From Bremerella volcania (lineage in GTDB: Bacteria; Planctomycetota; Planctomycetia; Pirellulales; Pirellulaceae), in assembly GCF_007748115.1 (NCBI RefSeq), contig NZ_CP036289.1, positions 186,001-250,000 of the forward strand: a stretch of 64,000 bases of DNA. Direction: 5' to 3'. This document shows, one piece after another, positions 34,821-43,469 of the stretch. A program made the translations under genes and the position numbers. Numbering within the stretch: the stretch's first letter is position 1; the number at the start of each line of letters is the position of its first letter. The notes below the pieces were generated by a model, which was not told where the DNA came from, did not search any database, and saw only the letters and a program-made list of their open reading frames with translations.

Positions 34821-36284
34821 ATGAAGATTGTTCCTCAAGCACTGACGCGCCAAATGTTGTCTCTCAAAAAGCTGCTAAATTATTCGAACCGCCTGCAACA
34901 CAGCCTCTGGTTTGTGCCTGTTCTTTGCACGTTAGGGGGCGTTATGGTCGCCATCCTCATGCTGTGGCTCGACCATACGTTGAAAAGATCTTGGGAAGAT
35001 TTTTTCTGGCTGGAAACCACAGCCAATGGCGCCCAGACCGTTCTGTCGACGATCGCCGGCGGAATGATCACCGTGGCAGGCATCGTGTTGTCGATGGAGA
35101 TGGTCACGCTTTCGATCACTTCTTCGCAATTTGGCTCGCGCGTCCTGCGCAGCCGATTGGGAGATCGGACAACCCAGTGGACGATTGGGGCGTTCATGGG
35201 CACCGCCGTCTATAGCCTGGTGGTGCTGAAGATGGTACGGAAGCTGGGCGAAGACAACTTCTTCATCCCCCATCTGTCCGTGATGGCGGCAATTTTATTT
35301 GCCCTGGGGAGTCTGATGATCTTGCTCTATTTCATCCACCACGTCGCGATGATCGCCCAGGCGCCTGAGATTGTGGCGAGCCTGGCCACTGACTTGCGGC
35401 ATTCGATGGAGCGGATTTTTCCTGACAAAATTGGCGATCCACCGCCGAAGGTGAACTCGCATCTCCGCGAGGTGACCGATGAGGAGTGGGACTCGCTGAA
35501 GAACGGCATCACTATCGAGTCGACTCGCGAAGGATACATACAGGGAATTGAAGGGGACGACCTGATTGCATTGGCTGTTCAGCACAACTTGATCATTGAG
35601 CTTCCCAAACGTCCCGGAGACTTTCTTTCCACCGGCGAAACAATGGCCCGAGTCGCAGTACAGGAAAAGATTGACCAGACCAAGGTCGCCCACGCGATCA
35701 ACGAAGCCTTCTTTATCGGCAATAATCGTACGCCATGGCAAGATGTGAACTGCTCGGTACACGAACTGTCGCAGATGGGTGTCCGCGCCCTGAGCCCAGG
35801 CATCAACGATCCGTACACGGCGGTTAATTGTATCGATCGCCTTTCTTCAGCGTTGGCTCAGCTTTCCCAACGGCAAATGCCGGCGGCGAATCGCTTCGAC
35901 CATGATGGGCATCTTCGCTTGATCGTCGACCGTCAAACGTTCTCGAGCGTGATGCACGCGGCCTTCGATCAAATACGCAGCTATGCCGTAAACAGCGCGG
36001 CCGTGTCGCAGCGTTTGATGGAAGGTTATCAGCGTATTGCGGATGCCGTAACGCATGAAGACCATGCCGCGGATGTGCTGCATCAAGCACGGCTTACGAT
36101 GGAAGGGGCACTGGAACAGCCGCATCATCCGGCCGACCTGAAGATCATTCAGGAGCAGTACGAGCGGCTGACCAAACAGCTAGAACCGCTGCTGGAGAAA
36201 AAGGAAGATCCCCAGGCCGATCAAAACCCAGTCGATGAGGAATCGAACGAAGAAGGGGAGGCAAGCGGCGAAGTGATTGGGTAG
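34821..36284 (+). CDS. DUF2254 membrane protein
   Basis: 487 aa, ATG at 34821. Four transmembrane segments in the first 180 residues (HSLWFVPVLCTLGGVMVAIL, TVLSTIAGGMITVAGIVLSM, GAFMGTAVYSLVVLKMV, MAAILFALGSLMILLYF). The conserved motif ITSSQFGSRVLRSRLGDRTTQWTIGAFMG between helices 2 and 3 is the DUF2254 hallmark. A long cytosolic alpha-beta C-terminal half (residues 190-450) ends in an acidic tail. Function unknown; family widespread in Gram-negative bacteria. Monocistronic. Confidence 0.9.
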   Translation: MKIVPQALTRQMLSLKKLLNYSNRLQHSLWFVPVLCTLGGVMVAILMLWLDHTLKRSWEDFFWLETTANGAQTVLSTIAGGMITVAGIVLSMEMVTLSITSSQFGSRVLRSRLGDRTTQWTIGAFMGTAVYSLVVLKMVRKLGEDNFFIPHLSVMAAILFALGSLMILLYFIHHVAMIAQAPEIVASLATDLRHSMERIFPDKIGDPPPKVNSHLREVTDEEWDSLKNGITIESTREGYIQGIEGDDLIALAVQHNLIIELPKRPGDFLSTGETMARVAVQEKIDQTKVAHAINEAFFIGNNRTPWQDVNCSVHELSQMGVRALSPGINDPYTAVNCIDRLSSALAQLSQRQMPAANRFDHDGHLRLIVDRQTFSSVMHAAFDQIRSYAVNSAAVSQRLMEGYQRIADAVTHEDHAADVLHQARLTMEGALEQPHHPADLKIIQEQYERLTKQLEPLLEKKEDPQADQNPVDEESNEEGEASGEVIG

Positions 36285-36421
36285 GCTGCATCCCCATGGT
36301 GAAGCCTCGAAAAATCTTTCTGTCCTAACGATCACTCTTTTTCGCTGTTAACTGGTGAGCGGATGTCGTATTCCCTTGGTTCCTTCTCCCGCCAAGCTCG
36401 TAAGAAGCGAGAATATAGCCG

Positions 36422-37183
36422 ATGATTCAACTCAAAGATCTCTGCAAATCGTGGGACGGAGGCCAGACCTTCGCGGTCAAGAATGTCTCGCTCGAAGTGC
36501 CTCAGGGTAAAGTCCTCGCGCTTCTCGGCGGCAGCGGAAGTGGCAAAAGCACGACCGTGAAGATGATCAATCGCCTGATCGAGCCCACCTCTGGCAGCAT
36601 CCTGGTGGGCGGCGAAGATATCACCCACCAAGATCCCGTCCAGCTTCGTCGCCGGATCGGTTACGTATTTCAAAGCATCGGGCTCTTGCCGCACATGAAC
36701 GTGGCCGACAACGTGACGCTGCTCTTGAAGCTGCAAGGTGTTCCTGCCGACCAGCGAACGGCCAAAGCCAACGAGCTATTGGACATGGTCGATCTGCCAC
36801 ACCAGACGTTCGCCAAACGACTACCAAGCGAACTCTCAGGCGGGCAGCGTCAAAGGGTCGGGTTTGCCCGAGCGTTGGCAGCCGAGCCGAAAGTGATGCT
36901 GCTGGACGAACCGTTCGGGGCGCTTGATCCGGTGACCCGCGATACGCTGCAAATCGAATTTAGTCGTATTCAACGTTCCCTCGGGTTGACGGCCGTGATC
37001 GTCACCCACGATATGGCCGAAGCGTTGCTGCTGGCGGACATCATTGCCGTGATGAACGTGGGCGAGATCTTGCGGATTGGCACCCCCAAAGAGCTTCTGC
37101 AAGATCCCGGCGATGACTATGTGGCCAAGCTACTGGAAACGCCACGCCGTCATGGTGAACTCGTACGAGAATTGAGCGCCTAA
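36422..37183 (+). CDS. ABC transporter ATP-binding protein (OpuA/EgtUA type)
   Basis: 253 aa, ATG at 36422. Walker A GGSGSGKST (about 36-44), Q-loop YVFQSIGLL, signature LSGGQRQRVGFARAL (about 139-153), Walker B VMLLDEPFGALDP, H-loop VIVTHDMAEALLLADI. Closest to quaternary-amine importers. It lacks the C-terminal CBS pair that osmotically gated OpuA/OpuC ATPases carry. Partner permease/binding protein is the next gene, 66 bp downstream, giving a two-gene importer. Confidence 0.93.
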   Translation: MIQLKDLCKSWDGGQTFAVKNVSLEVPQGKVLALLGGSGSGKSTTVKMINRLIEPTSGSILVGGEDITHQDPVQLRRRIGYVFQSIGLLPHMNVADNVTLLLKLQGVPADQRTAKANELLDMVDLPHQTFAKRLPSELSGGQRQRVGFARALAAEPKVMLLDEPFGALDPVTRDTLQIEFSRIQRSLGLTAVIVTHDMAEALLLADIIAVMNVGEILRIGTPKELLQDPGDDYVAKLLETPRRHGELVRELSA

Positions 37184-37198
37184 TTTTTTGACTCAAAA

Positions 37199-37240
37199 CC
37201 CCTCACCTAGCCCTCTCCCCTCAGGGGCGAGGGGACAAGA
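37199..37240 (+). repeat. CCCCTC/AGCCCT intergenic element, copy B
   Basis: CCCCTCACCTAGCCCTCT (37199-37216), then CCCC TCA GGGG and CGAGGGGACAAGA (to 37240), able to fold into an imperfect hairpin. It occupies most of the 66-bp gap between the ABC ATPase and permease genes. Related copies at 5031-5060 and 59504-59546. Confidence 0.7.
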
Positions 37241-37249
37241 TATAGAGCC

Positions 37250-38812
37250 ATGTTCGATGCTGATTTCTGGAGCCGTGTGCCGTATCAACTGAGTTTTCTG
37301 CCGGACCGACTTGGCGGGCACGTCTTCCTGGCGTTCACTTCGATCCTTGCCGGCGTGCTGATCAGCATTCCGCTGGGGATCTTTTGTGCGCGAAGGCCCA
37401 AGTGGGAACAGGTCGCGGTAACGATTGCCAATATCATTCAAACGATTCCTGGTATGGCATTGCTGGCAATCATGGTGTTTGCCTTGGATCGCACAGGCGT
37501 CCTGCCTGCCTGGATCGCCTTGGTGCTTTACAGCATTCTGCCGATCTTGCGAAACACGATCGCCGGCATGAAGACGGTCGACCCTGGCTGTATCGAAGCG
37601 GCGGACGGCATCGGTTTGAACAAATGGCAGCGGCTGCGAGTCGTCGAATTACCGCTGGCATCGCCCACAATCATCGCTGGGATTCGTACGGCTTCGGCCT
37701 GGGTCGTAGGGGCCGCGACGTTGGCATACCCGGTCGGAGCAACGAGCCTGGGGGACTACATCTTCGCCGGTTTGCAAACGACTAATCCGGTGGCCTTGTT
37801 TGTCGGCTGCGTGTTCTCTGCCGGACTGGCCCTGCTTTTGGATATGCTGCTGGGGGGGCTCGAACGGGCCTCGCAGCGACGCAGCAAGGCCTGGGCGTTG
37901 GGTTCGATCGGCGGGATGGTAGCCGTCGCGCTGAGTCCCCTTTTTCTGAAAGCCATGCAGCCGCAGCCGACACTGACGCCAAGCGATCGCTTGGCTGAGG
38001 CCAGCGAGTTTATCCAGGAGAAGCCGTACGTGATCGGCGGCAAACCGTTCACTGAGCAGTATATTCTGATCGAACACCTGAAAGAAACGCTGAACGAAGC
38101 GAACCGCGATACGGAAGTCAAGGCGGGTCTCGGGTCGACGGTCGTACTGCAGTCGCTGCAACGTGGCGAGATCGACTGCTATGTGGACTACTCCGGAACG
38201 TTGTGGGCCAATGAAATGAAACGCGCCGATAACGTCTCGTCGGCGGAAATGTTGATCGATATTGCCACCGACTTGAAAGAGAGCAGCGGGGTGCTCACGC
38301 TCGGGCCGCTTGGCTTCAGCAACGACTACGTCTTCGCCATGCGAAAGGAACAAGCGGAAGAACTGGGGATCCAATCGCTGGAAGACCTGGTTGTCCACGC
38401 CGGTGATTTGACGGCCGCATGTGAGATCGAATTCTGGTCGCGCCCCGAATGGAAGAACGTGCAATCGCAATATGGTTTGCAGTTCGGTGAAACGAAGTCA
38501 ATGGATGCAACGTTGATGTACGGGGCACTGCTTCGGGGGGACGCGGACGTCATCGTGGGATATCGCACCGATGGCCGCTTGGCCACCGACGAGATCATTG
38601 AGTTGAGCGATCCACGGTTCGTCTTGCCTCCTTATGACGCGGTGCTTTTGGTTTCGCCTCGGCTGGCCAAAGATCGTGCCGCGACCGAGCGTCTGCGGAA
38701 GATGGTCAATACGATCTCAACCGAACAAATGCGAGGCGCGAACGGAATGGTCGACATCGAGAAGAAATCGGTGGTAGAAGCCGCAAAAACTTTAGATCCT
38801 CCGACCATGTAA
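37250..38812 (+). CDS. Fused permease-substrate-binding protein of Opu/EgtU importer
   Basis: 520 aa, ATG at 37250. Residues 1-225: permease with six helices and the EAA-type loop DPGCIEAADGIGLNKWQRLRVVELPLASP (about 117-145). Residues about 245-515: OpuAC-type periplasmic binding domain (VIGGKPFTEQYILIEHLKETL, GLGSTVVLQSLQRGEIDCYVDYSGTLWANEM, FSNDYVFAMR, DADVIVGYRTDGRLA). Fusion is known for OpuABC, BilEB and EgtUBC. Partner ATPase is the preceding gene. Substrate could be betaine/choline, bile-acid-like compounds or ergothioneine; motifs do not decide. Confidence 0.9.
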   Translation: MFDADFWSRVPYQLSFLPDRLGGHVFLAFTSILAGVLISIPLGIFCARRPKWEQVAVTIANIIQTIPGMALLAIMVFALDRTGVLPAWIALVLYSILPILRNTIAGMKTVDPGCIEAADGIGLNKWQRLRVVELPLASPTIIAGIRTASAWVVGAATLAYPVGATSLGDYIFAGLQTTNPVALFVGCVFSAGLALLLDMLLGGLERASQRRSKAWALGSIGGMVAVALSPLFLKAMQPQPTLTPSDRLAEASEFIQEKPYVIGGKPFTEQYILIEHLKETLNEANRDTEVKAGLGSTVVLQSLQRGEIDCYVDYSGTLWANEMKRADNVSSAEMLIDIATDLKESSGVLTLGPLGFSNDYVFAMRKEQAEELGIQSLEDLVVHAGDLTAACEIEFWSRPEWKNVQSQYGLQFGETKSMDATLMYGALLRGDADVIVGYRTDGRLATDEIIELSDPRFVLPPYDAVLLVSPRLAKDRAATERLRKMVNTISTEQMRGANGMVDIEKKSVVEAAKTLDPPTM

Positions 38813-38838
38813 AAAAGGCGTCGAATCTTAATGCGGAC

Positions 38839-39750
38839 ATGTCTGGGGCAACTACTTTCGTATCATTCAACCAATCCCTCATTTTGCTCCTATCGGTGCA
38901 CCGGGAATCAGGGCACAATGACAAGATTGCCCAGCGGGCTCCGTCTTCCTTCTACGAGAACAATCTCTTGACACCATTTGAAACGGTCGATTGCTACGAC
39001 TATCCCAAGTATTGGGACCTATCTTTCCAAGACGAAACGGAGCTGGAGTGCGACTTCTTTGAAGATGTATTCAAACGTTTCGGTCAAGGAGACACACATC
39101 GCGTGCTGGACATCGGATGCGGAGGAGGACGCAATGTTGTTGAGATGGCGACACGCGGCTTCAAAATGCTGGGCTTGGACAATAACGAGGCCTCTCTAGC
39201 CTATCTTGCTCGACAACTTTACGAGAAGGATTTAAACGCCGAGACCGTGTCGACCGATATGGCCGACTTCCAGATCGAACCCCCTCTCGACGCAGCACTG
39301 TGCACGTTCAACACGTTTCGGCATTTACTGACCGAGGAGCAGGCCGAAAGCCATTTGCATTGCGTGGCACGTGCTCTGCGACCCGGCGGGCTTTATGTCT
39401 TGGGCTTTCACATCTTGCAAGACTACGACGATCCGGAGTGTGAGGAACATTGGACCAACCGGGACGGCGATGTCGAAGTGACGACCACGTTGGAAGTGGT
39501 TCAGTCGTGTCGGGAAGAACGACTGGAAACACTGCTGTTTCATCTGCAGGTTCGCGACGGTGAAAAACAACTACGACTGAAAGCCGAGTATCCTTACCGA
39601 ATCTATAACCCAACGCAGTTTCGAGATTTGCTGGCGAAGGTGCCAGAGTTTGAAATCTGCGAGGTATACGACTTCAACTACGACATCGACGATCCGATGC
39701 CGTTTGACGATGAAATCAGCGACGCGGTTTTCGTGCTGCGAAAGATTTAG
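38839..39750 (+). CDS. Class I SAM-dependent methyltransferase
   Basis: 303 aa if started at ATG 38839. The true start may be the TTG at 38968 (giving LTPFETVDCYDYPKYWD), because relatives begin near that block and the first 40 residues look poor. SAM motif I VLDIGCGGGRNVVEMATRG (about 89-107), motif II LGLDNNEASL, motif III DAALCTFNTFRHL, motif IV ALRPGGLYVLGFHIL. The C-terminal lid DDPMPFDDEISDAVFVLRKI. Substrate unknown. 26 bp after the importer gene, possibly co-transcribed. Confidence 0.85.
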   Translation: MSGATTFVSFNQSLILLLSVHRESGHNDKIAQRAPSSFYENNLLTPFETVDCYDYPKYWDLSFQDETELECDFFEDVFKRFGQGDTHRVLDIGCGGGRNVVEMATRGFKMLGLDNNEASLAYLARQLYEKDLNAETVSTDMADFQIEPPLDAALCTFNTFRHLLTEEQAESHLHCVARALRPGGLYVLGFHILQDYDDPECEEHWTNRDGDVEVTTTLEVVQSCREERLETLLFHLQVRDGEKQLRLKAEYPYRIYNPTQFRDLLAKVPEFEICEVYDFNYDIDDPMPFDDEISDAVFVLRKI

Positions 39751-39789
39751 CCAACTGAGCAAATGCTTATGAAGCAGCGCGCATTAAAG

Positions 39790-39817
39790 AGGTCCGACGA
39801 GTCATCTCGCCGGACCT
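39790..39817. terminator. Probable terminator between convergent genes
   Basis: Arms AGGTCCGACGAG (39790-39801) and CTCGCCGGACCT (39806-39817), one mismatch, 4-nt loop TCAT. Only a short T-tract on the plus strand (TTTGTCGTT) so efficiency is doubtful. Confidence 0.6.
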
Positions 39818-39845
39818 TTGTCGTTGTGGCCATCGCACGCCGTGA

Positions 39846-40973
39846 CTAGTCGGCATCTTTCTGCAGATGAGCCAAGGCCAACAGGCAGTATCCGGTAACC
39901 AGATTCGGATCGCCTTCCATCCAACGCTCGGCCTTTTCGTTGACCCAACTGCCGTTCTCCTGCTGGCGGCTGATCAGCTCGTCGGTGAACTCCTTCCGCC
40001 AGTCATGCTTCTTCCCATCTGCCGTGACGAACTCGTCTTCGCCGTAGGCTTCCAAGGCTTTAGCGACGGTATGGTAGTAATAATACAGACCGGTATCGCC
40101 CATGCCGGGGTTTTGCTCGGTGTCGTAGTTCTTACCAAGCCAGGCAACGGCCGCTTTAACTCGTTGGTCGTCCTTGTCGACGCCAGCGTAGATCATGCTT
40201 TTCAGACCGGCATAGGTCATCGAGCCGTAGCTACGCAGGCCACCATTTTCGGTTTGGCCGGCCTGGCTGCTGCCGCCAGCGGCGATCGTGTAGTAGAAGC
40301 CACCATCGGGGTTCTTCGGAGCGAACTCGAATTGGTTATGCGGCGATTCCAGGTTCTGGCAGCGGCTGACGAAGATCAGCGCCTTTTGCATGGCAGGATC
40401 GTCGGCACTCGTGCCGCTCTCTTTCAAGGCCTCCATCAGAAAGGTGGTGTTCGACATGTCGGGACGCGAGTGACCGCCGTAGCCGGCGCCGCCGTAGAAC
40501 GCGTCGTCTTCGCTCTTGCCTTCCTCGTTGTCCCATTGCAGTCCTTTGAGGAACTTGTTGGCATCGGCGATCAGCTTGTCGTACTGACCTTCGTTGTTGG
40601 CGGCGATGAAGGTCAACAAGCTCAGGCACGTTTCATAGTTGCGATGACTGGTACCTTCCAGGTAGATACCGCCATCTTCTTTCACGTGCTTTTCCAGGGC
40701 AGCCAGACCTTTTTTGACGGCCGGATCGAGCGGGGTACGTCCGTGTTCCAACAAACCGAGCGTGCAAATCGCGGTAACGCCGATACCAGCGTTGCTGCTG
40801 AATGTGCCGTCGGGGGCCTGACCTTGAGTGGTCAAGTAGTTCACGGCGTTCTGGACGGCCTTTTCGTAGGCAGCGTTGTCGGCGGCATGAACGACGGCCG
40901 GCGAAATCAACAGCGAAGCCAAAAGCAACATTGCCAGGCAAAAACGTAAGGGATTCACGAGCAGTTGAGACAT
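39846..40973 (-). CDS. Exported prenyltransferase/squalene-oxidase-repeat protein
   Basis: 375 aa from ATG at 40973. GAGGTCTCC lies just upstream, and the open frame to 41363 is artefactual because it runs through groES. Signal peptide LNPLRFCLAMLLLASLLISPAVVHAA-like (residues 8-30). The fold is an (alpha/alpha)6 toroid with QGxxDGxF-type motifs: YLTTQGQAPDGTFSSNAGIGVTAICTLGLLEHG, NPDGGFYYT, GSMTYAGLKSMIYAGV, SRQQENGSWVNE. No DxDD or catalytic Zn motif, so not a cyclase; such exported relatives are common in Planctomycetes and unassigned. Confidence 0.87.
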   Translation of the reverse strand: MSQLLVNPLRFCLAMLLLASLLISPAVVHAADNAAYEKAVQNAVNYLTTQGQAPDGTFSSNAGIGVTAICTLGLLEHGRTPLDPAVKKGLAALEKHVKEDGGIYLEGTSHRNYETCLSLLTFIAANNEGQYDKLIADANKFLKGLQWDNEEGKSEDDAFYGGAGYGGHSRPDMSNTTFLMEALKESGTSADDPAMQKALIFVSRCQNLESPHNQFEFAPKNPDGGFYYTIAAGGSSQAGQTENGGLRSYGSMTYAGLKSMIYAGVDKDDQRVKAAVAWLGKNYDTEQNPGMGDTGLYYYYHTVAKALEAYGEDEFVTADGKKHDWRKEFTDELISRQQENGSWVNEKAERWMEGDPNLVTGYCLLALAHLQKDAD

Positions 40974-41260
40974 GTAGGAGACCTCTATCTCTAGGGAAAA
41001 TAAGTCAACTCGGATGACGAAGCCAGGCGTCATCGGGCGGGTTGCTAGGTGCTCGTTGCTGCCCAAAAGCGATGGCAGACCGCACAGGGGAGTCGATTGG
41101 CAGAGCATCGACCCAAATTGGCACCGTTGCGAAGCCCAGGGTGAACCACGACGTTCACCATGAAACCAAGCAGGGAACAAATAATTGTAGACCGAGAAAC
41201 CGAAATTAACCACTCTGCGGCGAGATGTTGGCCGCACACCAGCGGATTCTCGGTGATCTC

Positions 41261-41296
41261 TTTCGCTAACCCTTTTAAAACCAAGGGTTAGCGAAA
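41261..41296. repeat. Perfect 14-bp hairpin downstream of groES
   Basis: Arms TTTCGCTAACCCTT (41261-41274) and AAGGGTTAGCGAAA (41283-41296), loop TTAAAACC. It lies 42 bp after the groES stop on the minus strand. No T-run follows on that strand (GAAAGAG), so intrinsic termination would rely on the stem itself; may be an mRNA 3' stabiliser. The rest of the gap 40974-41260 shows nothing. Confidence 0.7.
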
Positions 41297-41337
41297 ATAT
41301 ACGGCGCCGGAATGTGTGGAGGAACGGTTCGAAATGT

Positions 41338-41625
41338 CTAGCCGCGGACAGCCAGGATGTCACTTTCGGCCATGATGAGGAGTTCCTCCCCTTCCACTTT
41401 GATTTCCGTACCGGCCCAGCTGCTGAAGATCACTTGGTCGCCTTCTTTGACGCTCAGTGGTGCCTTGGTACCGTCTTTCAGGACATGACCATCACCAACG
41501 CTCAGGACACGACCCTGTTTCGGCTTTTCTTGAGCACTGCCTGGCAAGACGATGCCGCCGGCTGTGGTTTCTTCCGATTCCATTCGCCGCACGACCACAT
41601 TAGCTCCCAGGGGAACAACTTTCAT
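41338..41625 (-). CDS. groS: Co-chaperonin GroES (Hsp10)
   Basis: 95 aa, ATG at 41625. [46 protein letters not shown] shows the mobile-loop region ([14 protein letters not shown], contacts GroEL) and [32 protein letters not shown], the canonical beta barrel. No groEL beside it. No CIRCE inverted repeat found in the upstream 190 bp. Planctomycetes frequently carry several groES/groEL copies, so this could be a separate one. Confidence 0.95.
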   Translation of the reverse strand: MKVVPLGANVVVRRMESEETTAGGIVLPGSAQEKPKQGRVLSVGDGHVLKDGTKAPLSVKEGDQVIFSSWAGTEIKVEGEELLIMAESDILAVRG

Positions 41626-41816
41626 ACTTGCTTCAACTCCGGCTCAAAACAAAAAGGGGCACGCAAAGTCGCAAAAGATGCAAGGAATGATTCTGACACG
41701 CCGATGGATGCGTTTCAAGAAGTGACTATCTAGAGAATGGAAGCATGGGACCCGCTAAGGGGTAGATAAGTGCGGCTTGTGGGGGATTGGTAAAAAATCC
41801 TGTCAGACACAGGTCG

Positions 41817-42503
41817 TTAAACAGGCTCTTGGATGCCTGATTCCGGCAGATAACAGGCCAACGGGCAGCCTTGGCACTTGGGTGTTTTGCGGCAAAATTC
41901 GTTGCCAGTGCGGACAATCAGCGCATGAAACTCGTTGTAATGCTCGACTTCGCTGGGTACCTGACTAACGAAGTGATCTTGGAGCTGGTGATAGTCGGCC
42001 TCCCACTCAATCCAGCCATGCCGCTTTAAAATGCGAGCCGTGTAGGCATCTACCACGAATGTTTTCAAGTTGCCGGCATAAAGAAGAATCGAGTCCGCCG
42101 TTTCCGGGCCAATTCCGTTGATGCTGAGAAGCTCCTCACGAAGCGTCATCACATCGTGCGAGAACATCCACTCCAGGTCCCCGTCGTACCGGGTGACGAC
42201 GTGATCGATCAGATTGGCCAGTCGTTTCGCTTTCAAGCGATAATACCCCGAAGGGCGGATGATTTCGGCCAGTTCTTCCTGCCGGGTCGCATGCAGTCGA
42301 TCCAGGTTCAGCAGACCTTCCTCTTTCAGGTTGGCGATCGCCTTCTCGACGTTCTTCCAAGAGGTATTCTGGGTCAGCACGGCACCGATCATGATTTCCA
42401 GCGGCGACTCACCAGGCCACCAGTCTTGCGGGCCGTAATGCTCTAAAAGCTTTTCAAAGACGGTATTTAAGGAAACGTTCGAGTCGCTCAACAGAGAATC
42501 CAC
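41817..42503 (-). CDS. Endonuclease III-fold DNA glycosylase, MagIII-like
   Basis: 228 aa from GTG at 42503. HhH-GPD superfamily: EIMIGAVLTQNTSWKNVEKAI (about 36-56), helix-hairpin-helix SINGIGPETADSILLYAGN (about 126-144), then FVVDAYTARILKRHGW with the catalytic Asp. The Nth catalytic Lys (GRKTAN) is Glu here (GPETAD), so lyase activity is not expected. The motif resembles 3-methyladenine glycosylase III (GIGKESADAILCY in H. pylori MagIII). Cys cluster C-x5-C-x2-C-x3-C at the end (CRKTPKCQGCPLAC) is shorter than the usual C-x6-C-x2-C-x5-C. Likely monofunctional base-excision enzyme. Confidence 0.88.
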   Translation of the reverse strand: MDSLLSDSNVSLNTVFEKLLEHYGPQDWWPGESPLEIMIGAVLTQNTSWKNVEKAIANLKEEGLLNLDRLHATRQEELAEIIRPSGYYRLKAKRLANLIDHVVTRYDGDLEWMFSHDVMTLREELLSINGIGPETADSILLYAGNLKTFVVDAYTARILKRHGWIEWEADYHQLQDHFVSQVPSEVEHYNEFHALIVRTGNEFCRKTPKCQGCPLACYLPESGIQEPV

Positions 42504-42603
42504 ACAGGCAAAGGATCGATTGGGGGAGGCGATGTCCGGTCGTAACAGTTGTTCCAGTCAGGCGACGAGGAATCAAGTGCTGCTGGCATAAGTTCCGACG
42601 GGA

Positions 42604-43395
42604 ATGTATGTGGAAACCTCGCTAGACCAACGATTGCCAGCAAAGAACGAGCGCATGTCCGCCCCGGAAGTGGAACTGGAACCTCAAGAGATCAACTATT
42701 GGCAGGCCACCGCTCGCCCGCTGACGAGTTTGATCTTCGTGCTGCCGATGCTGGCCGTCTACGAAGCCGGCGTGTTGATGCTGGGGCCTGATGCGATTCG
42801 CAACGGGGTCGATGTCTGGCTGCGGCAATTCCTGGGCTTGATGGGACTGGGGCAGTATTTCCTACTGCCGGTGCTGACGATTGCCATTCTTCTGTCGTGG
42901 CATCATTTGAAGTCGTATCCGTGGCAATTCCGGCCGACCAATCTGCCACTAATGGCCGCGGAATCGATGGTGCTGGGACTATTGCTATTATGCCTGGCTC
43001 ACTTTCAAGCGTCGGTCATGCAGATGCAGGTCGTTGCGGCCAATGCCGGTCCGGAAGTCGATGTGACTACCAAGCAGGTCGTCGCTTACTTCGGGGCAGG
43101 CATCTACGAAGAACTGTTGTTTCGCTTGATGCTGATCCCGGTGCTGATCGTTTTCATTCAGGGATTCGCGTTCCCTAAGCTGGTGGCAACCTTCGCCGCC
43201 ATGCTCATCAGCAGCCTGGTCTTTGCCGCGGCGCATTACAACTTCTTCGTCGCTGGCGGCGATCCGATTGACGGCTATACGTTTCTGTTTCGTTTATCGG
43301 CCGGGCTGATCTTCGCGTCGATCTTTGCCCTGCGGGGGTTTGGCATCGCGGCGGGATCGCATGCGATGTACGACGTGCTGGTGGCGTTTTCTTAG
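42604..43395 (+). CDS. CPBP-family intramembrane metalloprotease (CAAX/Abi type)
   Basis: 263 aa from ATG at 42604; ATG at 42655 (MSAPEVELEPQ) is equally likely. About six to eight helices. Catalytic motifs: YEELLFRLML (EExxxR), FAAAHYNFF (His), and GSHAMYDV (HxxxD-like) in the last helix. Family knowledge: eukaryotic CAAX endopeptidase-like and bacteriocin-immunity-type membrane proteases. Single gene, 100 bp after the divergent glycosylase. Role unknown. Confidence 0.88.
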   Translation: MYVETSLDQRLPAKNERMSAPEVELEPQEINYWQATARPLTSLIFVLPMLAVYEAGVLMLGPDAIRNGVDVWLRQFLGLMGLGQYFLLPVLTIAILLSWHHLKSYPWQFRPTNLPLMAAESMVLGLLLLCLAHFQASVMQMQVVAANAGPEVDVTTKQVVAYFGAGIYEELLFRLMLIPVLIVFIQGFAFPKLVATFAAMLISSLVFAAAHYNFFVAGGDPIDGYTFLFRLSAGLIFASIFALRGFGIAAGSHAMYDVLVAFS

Positions 43396-43469
43396 TACGC
43401 TGTGGTTTCGGTTATTTGCGTGACGGATCGAGTTCTATTGGGGTATAACTATCCCCATGGAGGCATGCC

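Noticed and set aside
39846-41363. 505-aa minus frame containing the prenyltransferase-repeat protein
   Set aside because: Runs into groES; signal peptide and ribosome site place the real start at 40973.
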